Shown: in pieces, positions 13,434-22,277 of the stretch
Layout: every line of letters begins with the position of its first letter
Position numbering within the stretch: the first letter of the stretch is position 1
From: JAGLTA01 sp034660735
GTDB lineage: Bacteria > Patescibacteriota > Patescibacteriia > JAACEG01
Length of the DNA: 25,422 nucleotides
NCBI GenBank assembly: GCA_034660735.1
Contig: JAYEJQ010000014.1
Location: forward strand, 1 to 25,422
Direction: 5' to 3'
Program-made: the position numbers and the translations under genes
Notes under the pieces: model-generated
The model's input: only the letters and a program-made list of their open reading frames with translations
What the model was told of the DNA's origin: nothing
Databases searched by the model: none

Positions 13434-15064
13434 TAAATCTCAACTTTTTCATTCTGATAAATCATTTCTAAATAATCTTTTTCAGACGGCTGAAATTCGC
13501 CTAATGACTTTTCGTAATCGCTGTAAAAAATATACTCTATTCTGGAATTTCGCAAAAATTCCTTTTTTTGATCGTCTTGACTATTGCCTTTAAAAATCCA
13601 TACTACCCGCGCTCTCTTTTTCTGATAATTTACTGTCTCAACCCAATGCCCGCAATAAACATTTCTATTTGTTTTCGCAGGTATAAAATTTCCAATCATA
13701 GGATGAGAGATGGTTGTTTTATTTAAATCTATATTTTTTTTCATCCAATCCATTGCTTCTATATTTTCATTATGAATATAAAAAATCGGATGCTGTTTGT
13801 AAATAAGCGCGGCATTATCAAATATCACATAAATATTTGAACTTCCGATAATAAAAACTAACGCAAAAATCATCAATTTATTCTTTAGAAAAAATAAATT
13901 TTTATTTTTTTCTTTTAACTCATTATAAATAATAAATAAAGCCACTGTTGCCAAAAAGGCAATCGGAATTTGCATCCCTTCTACAAGCCGCCGCTGAAAT
14001 TTTAAAAACGGCAGATAAATTATAATAAAATTTACCGCCAGCCAAACAATCAAAAATAGATTTCTGTTATTAACTTTTTTGTTTTTTATTAAATAATAAA
14101 TTGCGTAAATCGCTAAAAATAATGGTATTCCATAACTTATAATTGTTAAAAATAGCGAGGTTGTTTTGCATAAATTTTGTTCCGCTTTCTGCTGAGCAAT
14201 CGGATCAAATAAAAACTTTGTAAAATGGTATAAAATTGATGGTAAAGATATAAAACAGATTATTAAAAAATGTTTTAATCCGTCTAAAAAAAGACCTTTT
14301 TGTTTTTGCCATAAAACTGCCAATAAATATACTGGGACAACAGTAAAAAAAGTGATTAAAAAAAATGGATGAAAATTGAAAAAAAACAGGGCGATAACGC
14401 CAGCCAAAAAACTGAATTTAATTTTATTGGTTTCAATAGATAAAAGAAAAAATAAAAAAATCAGAATAAGACAGATAAATGAAGCAATAAAATGCGGAGA
14501 TTGATAAAAAGTCAAAAAAATATGCGACTCTGCAGACCATAAATCAAGCGGCCAATTGTAATACCCTATATTGTCGTCATAATACTCAAAAAACTGCAAA
14601 AACACTGAAAATACAGCCCCAAGACCTGAAGAAAAGGCTGTTATAATTAAAGCTGTCTTTCTTTTAATTTTGTCTTGAAAAAAATAAGCGATTAGCCAAT
14701 AAAGAGAGATCAGGCATACCGGAATTAAAAAAATCCGCGATAGATGAAAAACTATAATTGGCGTTAAATTAAAAATTTTAGCAAACAGCCCGACAACCAG
14801 CCAAAATATATTTATATTTTTTTCAATTGGCAATCCGTTGTTAAATAAATTTTCTAATAAAAAATTTCCGTCTTTAACTTGCGCGATATAAGATTCATAA
14901 ACAAACAGATCGGACGGCGCTAAATGAATAGCTAAATATTGCTGCCCTGGCGGCGCGTTAAAATAACCATACAGATATGGAGCGGTTGTTAAAATAATTA
15001 TTATAACGCTGATAATAAACATTAACTTATATTCTTTTTTTTGAATATTTAAAACTTGAAACAT
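13421..15064 (-). CDS. Multispanning membrane protein, GT-C-like, last gene of the operon
   Basis: A 547-residue protein with about 12 hydrophobic helices and a soluble C-terminal part of about 130 residues. I do not recognise a named family. Its layout matches GT-C-type proteins: a short first helix, then an outer loop with acidic residues (APSDLFVYESYIAQVKDGNFL), a second acidic loop (FFEYYDDNIGYYNWPLD) and a C-terminal domain with KTTISHPMIGNFIPAKTNRNVYCGHW. That C-terminal region resembles ends of bacterial surface-glycan GT-C proteins. Its start overlaps the end of the preceding gene by 16 nt, implying translational coupling. Likely a polyprenyl-phosphate-sugar-dependent transferase, by context; substrate unknown. 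Confidence 0.7.
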   Translation of the reverse strand: MFQVLNIQKKEYKLMFIISVIIIILTTAPYLYGYFNAPPGQQYLAIHLAPSDLFVYESYIAQVKDGNFLLENLFNNGLPIEKNINIFWLVVGLFAKIFNLTPIIVFHLSRIFLIPVCLISLYWLIAYFFQDKIKRKTALIITAFSSGLGAVFSVFLQFFEYYDDNIGYYNWPLDLWSAESHIFLTFYQSPHFIASFICLILIFLFFLLSIETNKIKFSFLAGVIALFFFNFHPFFLITFFTVVPVYLLAVLWQKQKGLFLDGLKHFLIICFISLPSILYHFTKFLFDPIAQQKAEQNLCKTTSLFLTIISYGIPLFLAIYAIYYLIKNKKVNNRNLFLIVWLAVNFIIIYLPFLKFQRRLVEGMQIPIAFLATVALFIIYNELKEKNKNLFFLKNKLMIFALVFIIGSSNIYVIFDNAALIYKQHPIFYIHNENIEAMDWMKKNIDLNKTTISHPMIGNFIPAKTNRNVYCGHWVETVNYQKKRARVVWIFKGNSQDDQKKEFLRNSRIEYIFYSDYEKSLGEFQPSEKDYLEMIYQNEKVEIYKIF

Positions 15065-16344
15065 AATAATTTTTTTAATAAAAAGAAAATATTATATCCT
15101 TGATGGATTACAGTGAACACTGAAATAAATATTACAAAATTATAATATCTTTTTCCTAAAATTATCGCCAAAGGAATAATCCAGATAAAATACCATGGCT
15201 GCAGCCAGACGCTAGCTATAAAAATATATCCAGTTAAAATAAAAAACATTGAACGAATTAAACTTTTTTCATCTTGCGGAAATTTAAAAAATAACAAATA
15301 TAAATATAATATGCCAAAAACTGAATAAGATATTGCTTTTATGATTAAAACTTCATTGCTGAAAAGATGAATTAAAAATGGAAACAATGATAGATGGTTT
15401 TGGTTTACCAATCCACCCTGAAATAAAACTCCTCCTAAGGTTTGCAATCCATGCCAAAAAGGGAAATATGATAAAATAATAATTACTAAAACTGCTGCTG
15501 AATTGATAATAATAAATTTTATTCTATTTTTTTCTTTTTTAATTAAAAATAAAAAAATAAAAGGGAGGACAATTATTGCGATATACTTTATTAAAATTGC
15601 CGCCATCAAAGTTGGAATTACAAAATAATATTTTTCTTTTAACAGAAAACAGACGGATAATAAAACAAAAAAGATCATTGCGACATCATTATGCCCATCA
15701 TTTATAATCTCAAATAGTATTAAAGGGTTCCACGCGTATAATAATAAAGCGAGATTTTTATTTTTAAAATTCAACTGCTTAATTATTTTGTAAATTAAAA
15801 ACAGGCAACCGAAATTAAAAATTATCGCTAAAATTTTAAAAAACGTTATTCCTAAAATAATATTATGCCCAGCGATTTCCGCCAAAGGCAAAGAAAAAAT
15901 CATCCATAGCGGTCCATATACGGATGGAACCGACAGCGCTAAAGGAGAAATATATTGAGACAAAACGTCGTTCGAAAAATTTGACGGCGGGACCAGAAAA
16001 GGGTTCTGATTATAATAAGTAAAAATTTTAGCGCGAAAAAGATAGTTATAAATATCTCCTGGTCCTAGAGGCGCGCTAAACAGAAACGTTAAACTAAAAA
16101 TAATTAGAAAAAAAATGATTATTTTTAATGTCTGCTTGTCGCCTTTTATTTTTACTCTTTTGGATAATAAAATTAAAAAACTTAAAGCCGACAAAATAAA
16201 TAAAGAATATAACAACACTTTTCTGTTCAATAAATCCGAATAAATTTTTTCTAAAAATATAACAGTTAAAAAAACAGTTTCCAAAAAACAACCGTATAAA
16301 ATTAAAAATATATTTTTATTTTTAAAAAAATTTAAAATAAACAT
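15049..16344 (-). CDS. GT-C mannosyltransferase-like membrane protein (MptA/MptB or GT87-like)
   Basis: 431 residues, about 11 membrane helices. The outer loop after helix 3 has GPGDIYNYLFRAKI (D97 as candidate catalytic acid) followed by NPFLVPPSNF, then VYGPLWMIF and the conserved WNPLILFEIINDGHNDVAMIFF, which closely follows polyprenyl-phosphomannose-dependent mannosyltransferases of the MptA/MptB and GT87 types. Such enzymes extend glycans outside the membrane using polyprenyl-phosphate mannose or related donors. The gap to the upstream gene is 24 nt and the downstream gene overlaps by 16 nt. The sugar is not certain; mannose is inferred from family and from the DPM1-like gene in the same operon. 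Confidence 0.75.
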   Translation of the reverse strand: MFILNFFKNKNIFLILYGCFLETVFLTVIFLEKIYSDLLNRKVLLYSLFILSALSFLILLSKRVKIKGDKQTLKIIIFFLIIFSLTFLFSAPLGPGDIYNYLFRAKIFTYYNQNPFLVPPSNFSNDVLSQYISPLALSVPSVYGPLWMIFSLPLAEIAGHNIILGITFFKILAIIFNFGCLFLIYKIIKQLNFKNKNLALLLYAWNPLILFEIINDGHNDVAMIFFVLLSVCFLLKEKYYFVIPTLMAAILIKYIAIIVLPFIFLFLIKKEKNRIKFIIINSAAVLVIIILSYFPFWHGLQTLGGVLFQGGLVNQNHLSLFPFLIHLFSNEVLIIKAISYSVFGILYLYLLFFKFPQDEKSLIRSMFFILTGYIFIASVWLQPWYFIWIIPLAIILGKRYYNFVIFISVFTVIHQGYNIFFLLKKLLCFKF

Positions 16345-16368
16345 TAGTTATAATTTTATACGCATATT

Positions 16369-17928
16369 TTAATCTATCTTTTCCCAAATCCACACGCACG
16401 GCTTCAATTTATAATTAAACATTTTTCTTTCAATCAGCCTCCAATTATTTTTAGGAAACCAATTAACGACAAAATCATGAGGGTCAAATGTTGGAATAAT
16501 TGAATCTATTAAAAAAATACGTTTATAATTTTTTGTCATAATGTTTAATTTATCGCTAATAACGGCAATATCATTGTTAATAAAACCATGATTCCAATTA
16601 TGTTTTATTATTATTTTTTCTAAATCATCGTTCTCGTCGTTAAAAATATAAAACCCTTCATATGGCGCGTTTGCTTTAAAATATCGTCTAAATTCTAAAA
16701 TGTCCACAAATGAATGCAATATAATTTTGTCTCCTGATTTTTCTTTAAAACTTATATAATCAGCAACTTCATCCCAATAGTATATTTTATTTTTTATTAT
16801 CATACGCGGCAATATTGCAATAAATAACATTATAAAAACTACTACTGTCATTAATACAACCTTCCTAATTCGCAACTTTAAATTAATACTGACAATAGCT
16901 TGAGCAATGAGTAAATATAGCGCTGGAGTTATGAAAATAAGATATTTAGAAATCATAAGATTTCCGATGTAACTTAAAAAAACAGGGATAATTATCCATA
17001 AATAAACAAAAAAATATCTATGCTGGCATGTTAAGCCAAATGTATAATTATTTTTCTTCCATTGTTTTATAAATAAAATAAAATCCGTTATTATTAAGGC
17101 AAAAATTAATAAAAAACAGAATGCGTGCAAAAACCTATTATTATGCGTTATCCCAATAATTTCTTCAAAGGTGCTAAAAATGTTTAGCAGCGATGTTGTC
17201 ATAGCAAAATACCATCCTTGCGAAACAGGCAAATAGACTAATGTTAAAAATTTAGGAATAAACCAAAAAGAGAAAACTATTATTAAAATTATATTTATTT
17301 TATAAAAAAATATTTTAATGTGTTGATAATTTTTACGATAAACAAAGAAAAAAATATTCTGAAAAATAATTACCAGATATCCAAAAAAATGCGAATAAAT
17401 CAATAAAATAGAACTAAATACGTAAAATAATTTAGATATTTTTTTATTTTCTTTTAAAATTTTCCAATAAAAATATATTGAAAATAAAGATAATGATAAT
17501 AACATTGAATACATTCGCGCTTCAACTGAAAAATATATCAGTCCTGGCGAAATAGCCATAAAAGCGGCTGCTATTAAGCCTGTCTTTTTTGAAAATATTT
17601 CTTTTCCTACTAAATAAGTTAATGGAATTGCCAGCAATCCGAATATTAAAGAACTTATTCTAACCGCTATTTCTCCATCGCCAAAAATTTTTATCCAAAA
17701 ATGAAGATATAAAAAATGCAAAGGCGGATTATTTTCTATGACAAAATATTCCAAAATTTCAGGAAAATTAAAATTTGCGATAGTGACACTTGCCATTTCA
17801 TCAAAATAAAAAGAGCCCATTCTACTAAGCATAATAACTCGCAACAATAAACCTATAATAATAAAAATTGCAAGCGCAAATTTATAAGGGTTCAAGTTGT
17901 AACAATATTTATTTAAAAACTTTTTCAT
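16369..17928 (-). CDS. GT39/PMT_2-type GT-C glycosyltransferase
   Basis: 519 residues, about 10-12 membrane helices and a soluble C-terminal domain (about residues 385-519). It shows the PMT_2/ArnT layout: helix 1, then GSFYFDEMASV with the acidic pair D43-E44 expected as catalytic base and partner, then ENNPPLHFLYLHFWIKIFGDGEIAVRI, the standard family signature of the first outer loop. Such enzymes transfer a sugar from polyprenyl phosphate to proteins or lipids on the outer face. It lies 7 nt after the DPM1-like gene, which could make its donor. Confidence 0.85.
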   Translation of the reverse strand: MKKFLNKYCYNLNPYKFALAIFIIIGLLLRVIMLSRMGSFYFDEMASVTIANFNFPEILEYFVIENNPPLHFLYLHFWIKIFGDGEIAVRISSLIFGLLAIPLTYLVGKEIFSKKTGLIAAAFMAISPGLIYFSVEARMYSMLLSLSLFSIYFYWKILKENKKISKLFYVFSSILLIYSHFFGYLVIIFQNIFFFVYRKNYQHIKIFFYKINIILIIVFSFWFIPKFLTLVYLPVSQGWYFAMTTSLLNIFSTFEEIIGITHNNRFLHAFCFLLIFALIITDFILFIKQWKKNNYTFGLTCQHRYFFVYLWIIIPVFLSYIGNLMISKYLIFITPALYLLIAQAIVSINLKLRIRKVVLMTVVVFIMLFIAILPRMIIKNKIYYWDEVADYISFKEKSGDKIILHSFVDILEFRRYFKANAPYEGFYIFNDENDDLEKIIIKHNWNHGFINNDIAVISDKLNIMTKNYKRIFLIDSIIPTFDPHDFVVNWFPKNNWRLIERKMFNYKLKPCVWIWEKID

Positions 17929-17935
17929 AACACTG

Positions 17936-18634
17936 TTAGTTTCTAACTATCAATTTAAAACAAAATATTAGCGCTTCTATAATTATTTTTTTATTCATTT
18001 TAGACTGACCTTTTGTTCTATCTAAAAAAACAATCGGTATCTCTTTAATTTTCGCGCCAAAAATTGACGCTGAATATTTTAATTCTATCTGAAAAGCATA
18101 TCCGTTAGTTTTAATTTTATCAAAATTATTTTTTTTTAATACGGAACTTCTCCATCCAACAAATCCAGAAGTTAAATCTCTTATATCTGTCTTTGTGGCA
18201 AATTTAGCAAATATATTGCCTCCTTTGCTTATTAATTTGCGTAAAAAGCTCCAATTTCCGACCGATCCTCTTTTTACATATCGAGATCCTATTACTAAAT
18301 CGTAATCTTTTAAATTTTTTATAATATCCTGCAAATATTTCGGCTGATGCGAAAAATCCGCGTCCATCTGAATTATATAATCTGCGCCATCCCTTATTGC
18401 TATTTTGAAACCGTCTATATAAGAGGCGGCAAAATTTTTATTTTTATTTTTACGAATAAAATATTTTATCCTATTATCTTTTTTACTAAGCCTTTTAATA
18501 ATTTCTTGGGTTCCGTCAGTTGAATTATCATCAATAATTATAATATTTACATTATAAATATATTTCAAAATATCCTTGCATATTAAACTAATATTTTTAG
18601 ATTCGTTAAATGTAGGGATTATAATATATGTCAT
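17936..18634 (-). CDS. Polyprenol-phosphate mannose synthase-like GT2 (DPM1 type)
   Basis: 232 residues forming one soluble GT2 domain with no membrane helices. Motifs: IIPTFNESKNI (5-15), IIDDNSTDGT with D35-D36, the metal- and nucleotide-binding MDADFSH with D91-A-D93, VIGSRYVKRGSVGNWS, and DLTSGFVGWRSSVL. The end has DRTKGQSKM, matching the GRSKM segment of DPM1 proteins. DPM1 moves mannose from GDP-mannose onto polyprenyl phosphate on the cytoplasmic face, which would supply the GT-C genes of this operon. The usual C-terminal GtrA-like helices of fused versions are absent. The sugar is inferred. Confidence 0.85.
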   Translation of the reverse strand: MTYIIIPTFNESKNISLICKDILKYIYNVNIIIIDDNSTDGTQEIIKRLSKKDNRIKYFIRKNKNKNFAASYIDGFKIAIRDGADYIIQMDADFSHQPKYLQDIIKNLKDYDLVIGSRYVKRGSVGNWSFLRKLISKGGNIFAKFATKTDIRDLTSGFVGWRSSVLKKNNFDKIKTNGYAFQIELKYSASIFGAKIKEIPIVFLDRTKGQSKMNKKIIIEALIFCFKLIVRN

Positions 18635-18658
18635 ATTTTAATTTTAATCACAATTTTA

Positions 18659-19246
18659 TTATTTTTTTCCTAATATTATTGTCCATGGAAAAGACACTTT
18701 GACTGAAATTATATCAAAATACTCGCTAACCAAATCTATAATTTGACCTCTATTCCAAAATTGCAAATGCTCTTTGTCTCTGCCGAACCGCTTAACATTT
18801 TTTCCGCAGAATAAATTTCCTAAACTGAAAAACGGCTCCCAAGGAACGCTAATTAAGCAATATTTCTTAGTTGCTCTTTTTAATTCCTTTAAAGCAGCCT
18901 CTGGATTTTCTAAATGCTCTAAAATTTCTAAAGCGATTGCTAAATCATAAAAATTATCAAACAATTTAATATTAGTTATATCTCCTTGAAAAAAATAACT
19001 GCTCGGCAATATTTTTTTTGCGTTTTTTAAAGCGCTATTGGAAATATCAAAACCGTTAATTTTAATTTCTGGTATTTTTTTAATGATATTATGCATTATA
19101 AGCCCTTCGCCGCAACCCGCGTCTAAAATGCTGTTTATTTTTAACGATTGGACAGTTTCTACGATCTGCCTTATAAATCGCTTGATAAATATTTTTTTTA
19201 AAAAATTCTTGCTTTGATATTTTTCTAAATTACTGGAAACTTTCAT
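18659..19246 (-). CDS. Class I SAM-dependent methyltransferase
   Basis: 195 residues. Motif I is ILDAGCGEG (40-48), motif II INGFDIS with D67 for the ribose of SAM, then FQGDITN and LAIALEILEHLENPEAAL, followed by LISVPWEPFF. This is the Methyltransf_11/25-like form common in glycan and lipid modification clusters. It lacks a membrane segment. The gap to the upstream gene is 1 nt, so it is clearly co-transcribed with the glycosyltransferases; it may methylate a sugar or lipid intermediate. The substrate cannot be read from sequence. Confidence 0.85.
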   Translation of the reverse strand: MKVSSNLEKYQSKNFLKKIFIKRFIRQIVETVQSLKINSILDAGCGEGLIMHNIIKKIPEIKINGFDISNSALKNAKKILPSSYFFQGDITNIKLFDNFYDLAIALEILEHLENPEAALKELKRATKKYCLISVPWEPFFSLGNLFCGKNVKRFGRDKEHLQFWNRGQIIDLVSEYFDIISVKVSFPWTIILGKK

Positions 19247-19247
19247 A

Positions 19248-20588
19248 TCAAAATTTATTAAATATAAAAATCAAATTATTAAGCAGCGGCGAATGAACAA
19301 CTATAGTTTTTTCGCTTGATACTGCAATAAAAGTATGCGTTCTTGACCATGAATTGCATAAGCCGATAATTGAAACAGATATTGAAACAATAAGAATTAT
19401 AACGAAACTATTTTTAAATTCAAAACTCATTTTTTTGTTTAACAAAAAAATAATAAAAAAATATAAAAGCGGTGTTATGGCTACAAACCAGCGAAAACCG
19501 TAAGAGTAGCCCGCGTAATCTTTTACTTTAATTATATAAAATAGAGAAATTATTATAAACCCTGATAATACCAAAATCGCTTCTTTCCAAAATATATTTT
19601 TTCTGCATTTAACTGTTTTATAAATTGAATAAAAAGCGAAAATTAAAATTGGCGAATAGAACAGAAGTCCGCGCGCGCCAAAAAATATATTAAAAACGTA
19701 AACCAATGAATTCTGCTGATGGGGAATTCCGTCGCTACCAAGCATATTCCAAATTAAATTTTTATAATCGCCAAGTTCCGGATGAAACTGCACCGGTAAA
19801 AAATCGCCTGTAATCTGCAAATTTAAAAATAGATGAGCTGTTATAATTGGCGCAGCGGCAAAAATATAATAAACTGTCTGTTTTTTTGATATAATAAAAA
19901 ATATATAAATACAAAATAACGTTAAAAATGTTAATCCTGTTGGTAAGTCTATAACAGCAGACAGAGAAGTAAAAAATCCGCATAATATAATATTTTTTTT
20001 ATATTTTTTTGCTTCGCCTGATTTTAATTTCAATAAATAGTAAAATCCAGCAAACAGAAAACTTCCAGCAATAGTATGGTTATTTAAAGTGGGCAGATAG
20101 GATAAATAAAGAGTCCCGCACCCCAAACCTAATAACAATAAAATCTGATATTCTTTTTTAATTTTTAACAACTTTAAAATTTTGTAAAAATAGAGCAGCA
20201 GTAATAAATATGTTCCGCCGACTAATATCAAAATTATTAAATAGACTGATAAATTTTCAGCATTTATATACGGCTTGTCAGGCAGATCCAAATTAAAAAA
20301 ATTATGCAAAACGAAATAAATGCCAGCGCCCGCGACAGACAGAACAGGGGGCTTAGAAGAATAATAATTACCGTCACGAAACATTTTATCACAAGTATAT
20401 TGATGTTTTTCATTGATAGTAAACGATCTATTTTCAACCAAAGATTCCATCGTTAAAAAACGCGAAGCTGGATTAACATTATCTATTGAATTACTAGTAA
20501 CAAAAACCGTTAAAACTATAAAAAAAATAAATATCGGCAGCGGATGCAATTGATTTAATATTTTTTTTATTTCTATTAAATATCTCAT
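19248..20588 (-). CDS. Multispanning GT-C-like glycosyltransferase
   Basis: 446 residues, about 11 membrane helices. After helix 1 comes DNVNPASRFLTMESLVENRS, then CDKMFRDGNYYSSKPPVLSV, a loop pattern ('R-x-L-T-x-x-L-V-E ... D-G-x-Y-Y-S-x-K-x-P') that I associate with an uncharacterised branch of lipid-linked-sugar glycosyltransferases. A second conserved loop has LNNHTIAGSFLFAGFYY, and later FFGARGLLFYSP. No soluble C-terminal domain. Its ATG overlaps the stop of the upstream GtrB-like gene by 4 nt, so the two are translationally coupled. The substrate is unknown. Confidence 0.75.
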   Translation of the reverse strand: MRYLIEIKKILNQLHPLPIFIFFIVLTVFVTSNSIDNVNPASRFLTMESLVENRSFTINEKHQYTCDKMFRDGNYYSSKPPVLSVAGAGIYFVLHNFFNLDLPDKPYINAENLSVYLIILILVGGTYLLLLLYFYKILKLLKIKKEYQILLLLGLGCGTLYLSYLPTLNNHTIAGSFLFAGFYYLLKLKSGEAKKYKKNIILCGFFTSLSAVIDLPTGLTFLTLFCIYIFFIISKKQTVYYIFAAAPIITAHLFLNLQITGDFLPVQFHPELGDYKNLIWNMLGSDGIPHQQNSLVYVFNIFFGARGLLFYSPILIFAFYSIYKTVKCRKNIFWKEAILVLSGFIIISLFYIIKVKDYAGYSYGFRWFVAITPLLYFFIIFLLNKKMSFEFKNSFVIILIVSISVSIIGLCNSWSRTHTFIAVSSEKTIVVHSPLLNNLIFIFNKF

Positions 20589-21541
20589 TTTAATTTTCTG
20601 ATAACATAATTTTGATTTTCTTTTTTCGCGCTATTTCTAATTATTATCTCACCAAGCAACCCCATAGAAAACAATTGAATACCGATAATAATCAATAAAA
20701 TTCCCAAAAAAAGAAGCGGTCTATTCCCAATAGGTTTATCTCCTATAATCCATAAAACTGTTAAATACAAACAAAAAACAAAACCTAACGCTGATGACGC
20801 AATTCCCAGACTGCCAAAAAAATGAACTGGTTTTCGCGCATATTTAGTTATAAGAATTACATTTATCGGATCAATCATATAATTTTTAATCCTCCCTAAT
20901 CCGAATTTGCCATATTTTGATTCGCCAAATTTTCTCTCATTATGCTTAATTTTTAATTCCCCTACTTTATATCCTTTTTGATAAGCTAACACTGGCAAAA
21001 AACGGTGCAATTCTCCATAAACATCAATATTTTTTGCAACTTCTTTTTTGTAAATTTTAAAGCCGCAATTAAAATCATGTAATTTAATACCAGTAAAAAT
21101 TGAAACGGTAAAATTAAAAATTTTTGAAGAAATTAATTTGACAAACGGATCTTTCCTCTCTTTTTTCCATCCTGAAACCATATCGTATCCTTCGCCTATT
21201 TTTTTTATTAAATTGGAAATTTCCAACGGTTCATCTTGCAGATCAGCGTCCATTGTGATAACTAAGTCACCATCAGCTTCCATAAATCCTGCTGACAAAG
21301 CGGCTGACTTTCCAAAATTCCGCCTAAACTGTATGGCTTTAATTCTTTGATCTCGCTGATGCAATTCAGTTATAATATTAAACGATTTGTCTGTTGATCC
21401 GTCATCAATATAAATTATCTCGCAGTTAAAAGGCAAACTTGAAACTGCTTGAATAATTTTATCATTCAACTCTTTCAAAGATTCAACTTCATTAAAAACA
21501 GGAATGACAATTGATAATTTTTGTTCTAAATTTTTTGACAT
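20585..21541 (-). CDS. GtrB/ArnC-like polyprenyl-phosphate glycosyltransferase (GT2 with two helices)
   Basis: 318 residues: a GT2 domain (1 to about 225) with SIVIPVFNEVESL, IIYIDDGSTDKS (D46-D47), FRRNFGKSAALSAGF, VITMDADLQDEP (D98-A-D100) and HDFNCGFKIYKKEV, then two membrane helices (about 240-268 and 274-303). This is the form of GtrB, DPMS-like and ArnC enzymes, which load glucose, mannose or an aminosugar onto undecaprenyl phosphate and often work with a GT-C partner. The overlap with the GT-C-like gene downstream supports such a pair. It starts 10 nt after the upstream gene. The donor sugar is not determinable. Confidence 0.88.
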   Translation of the reverse strand: MSKNLEQKLSIVIPVFNEVESLKELNDKIIQAVSSLPFNCEIIYIDDGSTDKSFNIITELHQRDQRIKAIQFRRNFGKSAALSAGFMEADGDLVITMDADLQDEPLEISNLIKKIGEGYDMVSGWKKERKDPFVKLISSKIFNFTVSIFTGIKLHDFNCGFKIYKKEVAKNIDVYGELHRFLPVLAYQKGYKVGELKIKHNERKFGESKYGKFGLGRIKNYMIDPINVILITKYARKPVHFFGSLGIASSALGFVFCLYLTVLWIIGDKPIGNRPLLFLGILLIIIGIQLFSMGLLGEIIIRNSAKKENQNYVIRKLK

Positions 21542-21551
21542 TTTTTAATTT

Positions 21552-22277
21552 TTAATTCAATTTCTTCAACCTTTTCCTTAATTCAATCAAATTTTTAATA
21601 TAATTAAATCCTAAAGCGACAATTTTAACGCGGCTCTTGTCGCCGTTTTCTCTGATATCTTCCCATTTAACTGAAATCTCTTTTATTTTATATCCATAAC
21701 TTTCAGATAATATTATAAATTCCGAATCAAAAAACCATTTATTATTCTTAACTTGTGGCAAGACTTTTTTAATAATATCTTTATTCGCGGCTTTAAAACC
21801 GCAAGGCAAATCTAAAACATTTGAATTAGTTATAATCTTTTTAATTGTCTTATAAAACCAAGAAATTATCTTGCGAACCATACTTCTTTTGACAACCGAC
21901 TGTTTATGAAATCTTGAGCCGACAGCTATGTCATAATGCTCTTTTTTAATGGCGTTTATCAATTTTGGCAGCGCTTCTAAATCTACTGACAAATCAGCGT
22001 CCATAAAAATATAGATGTCCGCGTCAAAATTATTCCATCCTGCCTTAATTGCCGCGCCTTTCCCCTTTTGCGAAATAAAAAAATATTTAATCTGTTTAAA
22101 TCTGCTTTCTAATTCTTTGGCTATTTTTGCTGTATTGTCAGTAGAATTATTATCAGCGATAATAATTTGCCATTGATCTTCAGTAATATTCTTGTTTAAA
22201 AAATTAAACAAAAAAATAGTATTATTATTCAAAATTTTTTCCTCATTATAGCAGGGAAACGTAATGTTTATTTTCAT
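21552..22277 (-). CDS. ALG5/DPM1-like GT2 glycosyltransferase
   Basis: 241 residues, soluble GT2 fold without membrane helices. Motifs: ITFPCYNEEKIL (5-16), IIIADNNSTDNT (D42), SQKGKGAAIKAGW, IFMDADLSVDLEALP (D93-A-D95), AVGSRFHKQSVVKRS, and DLPCGFKAANKDII. The 'KGKG' and 'DLSVD...L' features match ALG5-like dolichyl-phosphate glucosyltransferases more than DPM1. It probably makes a second polyprenyl-phosphate sugar for the outer-face GT-C enzymes. Its start lies inside the end of the upstream GT-C gene (32-nt overlap), indicating coupled translation. Confidence 0.82.
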   Translation of the reverse strand: MKINITFPCYNEEKILNNNTIFLFNFLNKNITEDQWQIIIADNNSTDNTAKIAKELESRFKQIKYFFISQKGKGAAIKAGWNNFDADIYIFMDADLSVDLEALPKLINAIKKEHYDIAVGSRFHKQSVVKRSMVRKIISWFYKTIKKIITNSNVLDLPCGFKAANKDIIKKVLPQVKNNKWFFDSEFIILSESYGYKIKEISVKWEDIRENGDKSRVKIVALGFNYIKNLIELRKRLKKLN